Shown: positions 1 to 4,888 of the stretch, piece after piece | How positions within the stretch are numbered: the first letter of the stretch is position 1 | How the letters are laid out: the number at the start of each line of letters is the position of its first letter | Source: Flavobacterium sp. | GTDB taxonomy: Bacteria > Bacteroidota > Bacteroidia > Flavobacteriales > Flavobacteriaceae | Length of the DNA: 6,110 nucleotides | Assembly: GCA_030150335.1 (NCBI GenBank) | Contig: JASLGC010000195.1 | Location: forward strand, 1 to 6,110 | Direction of reading: 5' to 3' | Notes under the pieces: model-generated | What the model was told of the DNA's origin: nothing | The model's input: only the letters and a program-made list of their open reading frames with translations | The model's database searches: none | Translations under genes and position numbers: made by a program

Positions 1-465
1 GAAGCTTCTGTCGTTATTGGATTAGCAAGTGGAACAACAAATGGATATGAGTTTAGAATTGATACAGGTGCATTCCAACCATCAAGTCGTTTTTACAATA
101 TTCCAATTGGGGAGCATACAGCTTGGGTTCGCGATATAGCATCAGGATGTTCAGCATTTACTACGTTTTCAGTATTTGGATATCCTAAATTCTTTACTCC
201 AAATGGAGATGGATATAATGATACATGGAATATCCCTGGATTGAAAGGTCATCCAGAAGCAAGAATATACATTTATGACCGTTACGGTAAAATGATTAAA
301 CAAATGAGCCCTCAAGGAGAAGGATGGGATGGTACTTTTAACGGTAAACAACTTCCTTCAACAGACTATTGGTTTACAATAGAGTTTACTACTGATTTTG
401 TAGGGAACAAGGAATTAGATGGACGTAAAGTTACTTACAAAGGACACTTCTCTTTAAAAAGATAA
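1..465 (+). CDS. C-terminal fragment of a T9SS type B-sorted surface or secreted protein (SprB-like adhesin type)
   Basis: Frame 1 is open from the first base to the TAA at 463-465, giving 154 residues of a protein whose start lies off the left edge. Residues about 15-50 resemble the short Ig-like repeats of SprB-like adhesins (a YEFRID strand, then an IPIGEHTAWVRD stretch ending near GC). From residue 60 there is a classic gliding-motility-associated C-terminal domain (CHU_C/type B sorting domain): GYPKFFTPNGDGYNDTW at 60-76, an IYIYDRYGK strand, a GWDGTFNGKQLPSTDYW stretch, and a final KGHFSLKR. In this family the domain directs export through the type IX secretion system and is recognised with the help of a PorP/SprF-type protein. 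Such a protein is encoded 7 bases downstream and is presumably co-transcribed. The full size and function (adhesin, enzyme) cannot be judged from this tail. The domain call is firm; the adhesin reading is inference. Confidence 0.85.
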   Translation, partial: EASVVIGLASGTTNGYEFRIDTGAFQPSSRFYNIPIGEHTAWVRDIASGCSAFTTFSVFGYPKFFTPNGDGYNDTWNIPGLKGHPEARIYIYDRYGKMIKQMSPQGEGWDGTFNGKQLPSTDYWFTIEFTTDFVGNKELDGRKVTYKGHFSLKR

Positions 466-472
466 TTAAGTT

Positions 473-1483
473 ATGAAGAAGATATTTAGAAAACGCTATT
501 TAGCCATAGCACTATTAATGTCGCAATTTGGTTTTGCACAAGAAGGCTTATCCGTGTACTCAGAATATTTAGCTGATAACTATTATCTTTTGCACCCTGC
601 AATGGCGGGTATAAAGAATAGTACGCAACTAAGATTAACTACAAGACAACAATGGAATGATGTAGATGATGCACCTAAACTATTAACCTTTGCGGCAAGT
701 AGCCGTTTAAGTGATAATTCAGGGGTTGGTATTATAGCGTTCAACGATAAGAATGGTTATCATAAACAAACAGGGTTCAAAGCAACTTATGCTTACCATA
801 TTTCGTTTAGTGAATCACGTTACGACTTGAATCAATTATCTTTTGGTATGAGTGCAGGTTTTGCTCGTACTACGTTAGATGAATCTGAATTTGGTGGGAT
901 ATTTGATCCAGTTACTGGAAACGGGATTGAAATGAAAGATTCTTATTTCTCAGTTGACTTCGGAGCAGCTTATCACTACAAAAACTTCTTCTCAATGTTG
1001 ACAGTGAAGAATGCAGTATCAAGCTCTCAAAAGTTATATTCAGATACAGAAAGTAATAATTTACGTAAGTATTTATTAGGAGCAGGGTATAGTTTTGGTA
1101 ATACTAAATACGGTACAGGTTGGATTTACGAACCATCTGCCTTATTGCAATACACAGAAGAAACTCAAGAGAAAACAATGGATGTGAACATGAAAGTGTA
1201 CAGACAGTTTGAGTTTGGTAGAATCTGGGCAGGACTATCGTACAGAACAAGTTTCGACGGTGCTGACTACGTTAAAAATGGAAACACAAAAACACAAAGA
1301 CTACAATACATTACTCCATTAGTGGGAGGTAATTATAAAAATGTGATGTTCTCTTATTCTTATTCACAACTATCAGGAGATGTTACTATTAGTAATTCTG
1401 GCTTCCACCAGTTTACAATAGGGTTTAATTTATTTCCGAAGCGAATAAGTTTAGATTGTAATTGTCCAGGAGTAAAAGATTAA
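473..1483 (+). CDS. PorP/SprF-family type IX secretion outer-membrane protein
   Basis: This 336-residue protein starts at ATG 473, 7 bases after the preceding stop, so the two genes are almost certainly one transcript. Residues 1-22 form a signal peptide: basic MKKIFRKR, a hydrophobic stretch, and a likely cut after GFA before Q23. The mature N-terminus (SVYSEYLADNYYLLHPAMAG) is the hallmark of the PorP/SprF family. The rest alternates polar and aromatic residues as expected for an outer-membrane beta-barrel, and the last strand (HQFTIGFNLF) is typical. In Flavobacteria SprF is needed for secretion of SprB, and paralogues are commonly paired with type B cargo genes, as here. Its role is therefore inferred to be the dedicated export or anchoring partner of the upstream protein. 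A short tail after the last strand carries the only two cysteines of the protein, C329 and C331. Family assignment is firm; the specific cargo is inferred from adjacency. I leave the symbol blank because many sprF paralogues exist per genome. Confidence 0.9.
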   Translation: MKKIFRKRYLAIALLMSQFGFAQEGLSVYSEYLADNYYLLHPAMAGIKNSTQLRLTTRQQWNDVDDAPKLLTFAASSRLSDNSGVGIIAFNDKNGYHKQTGFKATYAYHISFSESRYDLNQLSFGMSAGFARTTLDESEFGGIFDPVTGNGIEMKDSYFSVDFGAAYHYKNFFSMLTVKNAVSSSQKLYSDTESNNLRKYLLGAGYSFGNTKYGTGWIYEPSALLQYTEETQEKTMDVNMKVYRQFEFGRIWAGLSYRTSFDGADYVKNGNTKTQRLQYITPLVGGNYKNVMFSYSYSQLSGDVTISNSGFHQFTIGFNLFPKRISLDCNCPGVKD

Positions 1484-1485
1484 TC

Positions 1486-1516
1486 AAAAAAATCCCGATA
1501 TTTATCGGGATTTTTT
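1486..1516 (+). terminator. Intrinsic terminator of the T9SS cargo/sprF-like unit
   Basis: A perfect 8-bp stem, ATCCCGAT (1492-1499) with ATCGGGAT (1504-1511), closes a 4-base ATTT loop. It is flanked by A6 on the left (1486-1491) and T5 on the right (1512-1516), so the A/T tracts extend the pairing. It begins 2 bases after the sprF-like stop codon, a textbook Rho-independent terminator. The symmetrical tracts mean it could also work on the - strand, but no - strand gene reads into it. Confidence 0.9.
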
Positions 1517-1529
1517 ATTGCACTATATT

Positions 1530-2042
1530 ATGATTATAAAAGAAGTAAGAGGTAAAAGCCCACAAATACCAGAAGATTGTTATGTAGCAGAGAATGCAAC
1601 AATCGTAGGTGATGTTAAGTTCGGAAAGAATTGTAGCGTATGGTTTAATGCTGTAATTCGTGGCGATGTGAACTCAATCGTTTTAGGTGATAAGGTAAAC
1701 GTACAAGATGGAGCAGTAGTTCATTGTACTTATGAAAAGCATCCCACTGTCATCGGTAACAATGTTTCCATAGGGCATAACGCAATGGTTCACGGTTGTG
1801 TGATTCACGATAATGTATTAATTGGAATGGGAGCAATTGTGATGGATAATTGCGTAGTACATAGCAATACTATTATTGCTGCAGGAGCTGTTGTTACTCA
1901 AAACACCGTAGTAGAGTCCGGAGCAATATATGCAGGTGTACCTGCTAAAAAAGTAAAAGATATCAATGCATCAGACTTTAGAGGAGAAGTAGAGCGAATA
2001 GCTAATAATTATGTGATGTACTCAAGTTGGTATAAAGAATAG
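1530..2042 (+). CDS. Gamma-carbonic anhydrase-like hexapeptide-repeat protein (YrdA/PaaY/CaiE type)
   Basis: This 170-residue protein is a left-handed beta-helix of the gamma-class carbonic anhydrase family, with hexapeptide repeats (such as IVGDVKFG, VIGNNVSIG, VLIGMGAIV) from about residue 20 to 140 and a C-terminal helix. Three candidate zinc ligands are present: H65 (VVH), H83 (SIGH) and H88 (MVHGC). H83 and H88 are five residues apart, as in archaeal Cam. The supporting residues R44, D46 and Q59 are also present. The acidic loop with the proton-shuttle glutamate of archaeal Cam appears absent, as in the shorter YrdA-like branch, so true CO2-hydrating activity is uncertain; the family also includes cofactor-linked and acyltransferase-like proteins. 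I chose ATG 1530. The in-frame TTG at 1518 lies at the end of the preceding terminator's T tract. There are only 13 bases between that tract and the ATG, so the promoter position is unclear. A hairpin follows the gene at 2062-2096. Confidence 0.85.
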   Translation: MIIKEVRGKSPQIPEDCYVAENATIVGDVKFGKNCSVWFNAVIRGDVNSIVLGDKVNVQDGAVVHCTYEKHPTVIGNNVSIGHNAMVHGCVIHDNVLIGMGAIVMDNCVVHSNTIIAAGAVVTQNTVVESGAIYAGVPAKKVKDINASDFRGEVERIANNYVMYSSWYKE

Positions 2043-2061
2043 CATAAACAGATAATATAAG

Positions 2062-2096
2062 AAAAGGTCTATACTCAATTGGGTATAGACCTTTTT
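2062..2096. terminator. Shared, probably bidirectional terminator between the gamma-CA gene and murI
   Basis: An 11-bp stem pairs GGTCTATACTC (2066-2076) with GGGTATAGACC (2081-2091), with one G-T pair and a 4-base AATT loop. It is flanked by AAAA (2062-2065) and a run of T from 2092. It lies 19 bases after the gamma-CA stop, and its T tract on the + strand is strong. Read on the - strand the hairpin is followed by TTTTCTTATA, so it could also stop murI transcripts, which converge on it from the right about 100 bases away. Termination of the + strand gene is well supported; the - strand role is inference. Confidence 0.8.
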
Positions 2097-2108
2097 TATT
2101 GTTGTTGT

Positions 2109-2163
2109 ACATAAAGCAATTAATTAAAGTTACCGTGGTAATAGTGTTTAATTGTCTTTATGT
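2109..2163. repeat. Long imperfect inverted repeat downstream of murI
   Basis: The left arm ACATAAAGCAATTAA (2109-2123) is the reverse complement of the right arm 2148-2163 except for one extra T at 2155, giving 15 base pairs with a single bulge. The 24-base interior holds a second small dyad, TTACC (2130-2134) and GGTAA (2137-2141). Neither side has a T tract, so this is not an ordinary intrinsic terminator. It sits in the non-coding gap between the two convergent genes, in the 3' region of any murI message that reads to the shared terminator. It could be a 3'-end stabilising structure, a protein-binding dyad or a decayed repeat; nothing in the sequence decides between these. The rest of the gap (2164-2196) shows nothing recognisable. 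Confidence 0.6.
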
Positions 2164-2196
2164 AATATTAGGGAAATGCGTTTGTTTTTCTTTAGA

Positions 2197-2976
2197 TTAA
2201 AACTCTCTATATTCAACAACACCGTCTGCGGGGGTGAATTCTTTCAGAATGTTTAAATCCAAGTTTGTATAAAAGTAATTAGTTCCTTTAGATTCTCTAT
2301 TAGTTAGTAAATCAAGTTCGCTAAGGACTTTTTTAGTTTGTTTAGCGACAGCTTTACCAGAGTCGATGACTTGTATTCCTTTAGGGATAATTGTTTCTAT
2401 AATCGGTTTTAAATAAGGATAATGTGTACATCCTAAAACAAGCGTATCAATTCCTTTCTCTACCATTGGTTGTAGATAAGAAGTAAGTAAGTCTTTCATC
2501 TCTTGCGAGTGAATATTACCAGTTTCGATGAGGTTGACTAAATTAAAGCCTATTTGCTCAATGATTTCTACTTGTGGATACTGTTTTACTTTAGAAGTGT
2601 AGAAATCACTTGTAATGGTTCCTTTTGTAGCTAAAATACCAATCTTAGAAGTCTTGGTTAAAATAGTAGCGGGTTTAATCGCAGGTTCAATTCCGATAAT
2701 GGGAACTTGATATTTTTCTCTCATTTCTTTAACTGCATTCGTAGTAGCTGTATTGCAAGCCACAACTATGATTTTACAGTCTAAAGACAATAGATAATCA
2801 ATGTTTTTGAAAGACAGGTCTATGATTTCTTGTTTAGATCTTATCCCATAAGGAGCATTGCGTTGATCACCAATAAAGATAGTATCTTCATTTGGCATCA
2901 AGAGATTAACTTCTTGCCAAATAGTAGTTCCGCCAATGCCGGAATCAAATAGACCTATAGGATTGTTTTTATTCAT
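2197..2976 (-). CDS. murI: Glutamate racemase MurI
   Basis: This 259-residue cytoplasmic enzyme interconverts L- and D-glutamate, supplying D-glutamate for peptidoglycan precursor synthesis (the MurD step). It has the full aspartate/glutamate racemase signature: PIGLFDSGIGG at residues 6-16 with D11 and S12, the first catalytic-cysteine motif VVACNTAT (C74), E151 in NLIETG, and the second catalytic motif LVLGCTHYPYL (C183, with H185). Length is normal for the family. I start it at the ATG at 2974-2976. A GTG seven codons upstream (2995-2997) is in frame but falls inside the terminator hairpin and would add a non-conserved MVFLYLY leader. It lies downstream of the ompH genes, an arrangement common in Flavobacteria, but a terminator separates it from them and a promoter-like box sits just before its start, so it is probably expressed independently. 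Identification is very secure. Confidence 0.97.
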   Translation of the reverse strand: MNKNNPIGLFDSGIGGTTIWQEVNLLMPNEDTIFIGDQRNAPYGIRSKQEIIDLSFKNIDYLLSLDCKIIVVACNTATTNAVKEMREKYQVPIIGIEPAIKPATILTKTSKIGILATKGTITSDFYTSKVKQYPQVEIIEQIGFNLVNLIETGNIHSQEMKDLLTSYLQPMVEKGIDTLVLGCTHYPYLKPIIETIIPKGIQVIDSGKAVAKQTKKVLSELDLLTNRESKGTNYFYTNLDLNILKEFTPADGVVEYREF

Positions 2977-2979
2977 ATA

Positions 2980-2987
2980 CAAATATA
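2980..2987 (-). promoter_or_regulatory. Candidate Bacteroidota -7 box for murI
   Basis: Read on the - strand the bases are TATATTTG, an exact match to the TAnnTTTG -7 element of Bacteroidota promoters. It ends 3 bases before the murI ATG, so transcription would begin at or within a few bases of the start codon. I see no clear TTTG/TTG -33 element at the usual 19-21 base spacing; that region falls inside the ompH terminator stem. The match is exact but short and AT-rich, so chance is possible. Confidence 0.45.
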
Positions 2988-3016
2988 AAAAAACCACTCT
3001 TGATAAAGAGTGGTTT
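2987..3016 (-). terminator. Intrinsic terminator after the small ompH gene
   Basis: The 11-base arms 2991-3001 (AAACCACTCTT) and 3006-3016 (AAGAGTGGTTT) pair perfectly around a 4-base loop. On the - strand the hairpin runs straight into seven T (complement of 2987-2993). It starts about 27 bases past the ompH stop at 3043 and ends about 10 bases before the murI start codon. It should end most bamA-ompH transcripts before murI. The T tract abuts the murI promoter-like box, so the two signals share bases. Confidence 0.9.
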
Positions 3017-3042
3017 AAATATTTTATTCTTTTTTTTAGGAA

Positions 3043-3558
3043 TTATTTTACTCCTAATTCTTTTTTAACGTCAGCGATTAAATCTGTACCATCAGCTAAA
3101 AGAACTCCTTGTCCAATAGAAGAGTCCATGATATATTGGAATCCTTTTGCACGTCCTACTTTTTGAATAGCAGCTAAAGCTTTTTCATAAATAGGTTGAG
3201 TTAATTCTAACTCTTTCTTTTGAAGATCTTGTTGAGCAGTAGTTTGGAATTGTTGAATTCTTTGTTGTAACTCATCAATTTCTTTAGCTCTTTCTTCATT
3301 TTTAGCGTCACCTACAGTAGCAGCTTCCCCTTGGTATTTTTGAATTTTAGTTTGGTATTCACCCATCATAGTTTCAAAATTCTTCTGATATCCCTCACCA
3401 ATTTTCTTTAATTCAGCCTCTGCATTTTTCATTGCTGGTAACTCAGTCATTAATGTTCTAACATCAACGTGTGCTACTTTCGTTTGAGCCATAACAGCAG
3501 TTGAACTTACACCTAAGAACATAACAGCTGCAATTAATAAAGATTTCATTTTTCTCAT
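3043..3558 (-). CDS. OmpH/Skp-family periplasmic chaperone
   Basis: This 171-residue protein is of normal Skp/OmpH length. Residues 1-24 are a signal peptide (MRKMKS, a hydrophobic core, then AVMA before Q25). The mature start (TKVAHVDVRTLMTELPAM) is the first strand and helix of the Skp body. Residues about 42-120 are the charged, coiled-coil tentacle region, and the C-terminal part (YEKALAAIQKVGRAKGFQYI, then GVLLADGTDLIADV) returns to the trimerisation body, as in the family. Skp trimers hold unfolded outer-membrane proteins in the periplasm on their way to BamA, and this gene is in the same block as bamA. ATG 3558 and an in-frame ATG at 3549 (MKSLLIA) are both plausible starts; both give the same mature protein. 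It follows the long OmpH-like gene by 44 bases with no terminator or convincing promoter between them, so it is probably co-transcribed with it. A strong terminator follows. Confidence 0.9.
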   Translation of the reverse strand: MRKMKSLLIAAVMFLGVSSTAVMAQTKVAHVDVRTLMTELPAMKNAEAELKKIGEGYQKNFETMMGEYQTKIQKYQGEAATVGDAKNEERAKEIDELQQRIQQFQTTAQQDLQKKELELTQPIYEKALAAIQKVGRAKGFQYIMDSSIGQGVLLADGTDLIADVKKELGVK

Positions 3559-3602
3559 TGTCTCGATTTTTGATTTTATTTTATAAATTTCTCGTTATTC
3601 AC

Positions 3603-4859
3603 TTATTTCTTTGCCTCTTCGGCTTGTTTGAGCGCTTCTGCTTTTTGCTTTTCAATTCGCTCTTTTCGCTCTTCTTGTTCTTTCAAAATTCGTTGACGTC
3701 TTTCTTCTTGTTTTCTTTCAGATTCGTCAATTAATTCTTGTCTTCTTTTCAGAGCTTCTTCTTTTTTACGTTGTTGTTCAGCTTCTCTTTTCTCTTGAGC
3801 CAATCTACGTTCTTCTTTTAATTTCTCAACGTCTATTGTTTTCTTTTTAGAGTCTTGTTCCAGAGCTTGCTGTCTTCTACGTTCACGTTCTTCAGCTAAT
3901 AAACGCTCTCTTTCAGCTTTTCGTTTGTCAGCCTCTTCTTTTTGTTCTTCGACTGCCTTGATACGATCCTGAATAGCTTGCTGTTTATTCTCTTCTTGTT
4001 GTATTCTTTTTTGCTCAGCTTCTTTTAATTTCTCTTGATATAAAAGTTTTTGAGCATCTATTTTTTCTTGTTTCTCTTGTGCAAGGCGATCTTGTTTCTC
4101 TTGCTGAGATTTTATTTGTTCTTCTCTTAAGCGAATAGCTTCTTGCTGTTTTTGGTAAGCTGCATTAGTTGAAAGTTCTTCTTGTCTTTTCTTCTCTTCA
4201 ATGCGCATTACACGTTCAGCTTCTTCTTTTCTACGTTGCTGTTCCTCACGGCGGCTTTGTCTCAGTGACATTGCATCTTCAACTTCTTCTTCCTCTTCAA
4301 CCTCTTGTACTTGCTTTTTGCTCATACCCTGTTTACGACGAGAAGTAGCCATCCTTCTTAGAACAAGGTCACTAATATCGTGCCTTTTTGTAGCTAAGAC
4401 CATTGTAGCTTCACTATTTTTATCCAGAACGTAATCAAATTTTCTTGCCTCTGCTATATCCTCAACTACTGAAAACACTTGATCTTGAATAGGTTTGGCA
4501 AGCATTATCTTTTGCGTAATTAAATCTCCACTTGTCCCGAATCTTTTTTGTTGGTATTGAAAAAGTTCCTCTTCCAAAATGGTGATTTCTTCCTCTTTTT
4601 CCTCAATTAATTCCCTGGTTAGTAGAATTCTTTCCGCAGCTAAATTATCTTTTAATTTTTTAATTTCTGCTTTTTTCTTGTCAACATCTGCTTTCCAAGT
4701 ACCAGCTCTTTCGTCTAATTGACTTGTAGCCTCTATGTATTCTGGTGTCTGATTCAATATGTATTCCATATCAATGTAAGCAACACGAGCACTACCTCCT
4801 TGTGCAAGGAGTAAAGTAAAATTAAATATACAAAAAATAAAGGCTAATAACGTTCTCAT
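3603..4859 (-). CDS. Extended OmpH/Skp-like protein with a long charged helical tail
   Basis: This 418-residue protein is more than twice the length of a standard Skp. Residues 1-19 are a signal peptide (cut near LLLAQ). Residues about 24-172 form an OmpH/Skp-like domain: ARVAYIDMEYILNQTPEY at the start, an acidic/basic coiled-coil stretch at 55-105, then KPIQDQVFSVVEDIAEARKF and YVLDKNSEATMVLA, which match the closing body of the family. From about 176 to the end the protein is an almost pure E/K/R/Q/A sequence with an acidic patch at 186-195. From residue 179 onward there is no glycine, proline, cysteine, tryptophan or phenylalanine. That composition predicts one very long helix or coiled coil. 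It lies between bamA (29-base gap) and the normal ompH gene (44-base gap), so a role in outer-membrane protein transport or envelope spacing is inferred. Paralogous OmpH genes after bamA are common in Flavobacteria; the function of the tail is unknown to me. Start ATG 4859 is the one preceding a clear signal peptide. Confidence 0.8.
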   Translation of the reverse strand: MRTLLAFIFCIFNFTLLLAQGGSARVAYIDMEYILNQTPEYIEATSQLDERAGTWKADVDKKKAEIKKLKDNLAAERILLTRELIEEKEEEITILEEELFQYQQKRFGTSGDLITQKIMLAKPIQDQVFSVVEDIAEARKFDYVLDKNSEATMVLATKRHDISDLVLRRMATSRRKQGMSKKQVQEVEEEEEVEDAMSLRQSRREEQQRRKEEAERVMRIEEKKRQEELSTNAAYQKQQEAIRLREEQIKSQQEKQDRLAQEKQEKIDAQKLLYQEKLKEAEQKRIQQEENKQQAIQDRIKAVEEQKEEADKRKAERERLLAEERERRRQQALEQDSKKKTIDVEKLKEERRLAQEKREAEQQRKKEEALKRRQELIDESERKQEERRQRILKEQEERKERIEKQKAEALKQAEEAKK

Positions 4860-4888
4860 TTTTAATCAAATTTTATGCAGCAAGTACA

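Noticed and set aside
169..351. 60-codon open frame on the - strand
   Set aside because: It is antisense to the strongly conserved type B sorting domain and has no recognisable features.
1518..1529. TTG start for the gamma-CA gene
   Set aside because: It begins at the end of the terminator T tract and adds only four non-conserved residues before ATG 1530, from which the normal family N-terminus begins.
1486..2163. CRISPR-like or mobile-element ends suggested by several inverted repeats
   Set aside because: The dyads differ in sequence, two are clear terminators, and there is no transposase, direct repeat array or target duplication.
2936..3166. 76-codon open frame on the + strand
   Set aside because: It overlaps the starts and ends of murI and ompH and crosses a terminator; the protein is low complexity and looks like a shadow.
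3606..4330. Possible microsatellite or tandem repeat (repeated TTCTT/TCTTC on the + strand)
   Set aside because: No fixed repeat unit is seen; the pattern follows from E and K codons (GAA, AAA, AAG) in the charged tail.
4201..4434. Serine/cysteine-rich open frame on the + strand
   Set aside because: It is the reverse of the E/K/R-rich tail of the OmpH-like protein; the composition is explained by that low-complexity sequence.
4860..4888. TAAAATTTG promoter-like box upstream of the long ompH-like gene
   Set aside because: The spacing between TA and TTTG is three bases instead of two and there is no -33 element at the right distance; co-transcription with bamA across the 29-base gap is simpler.
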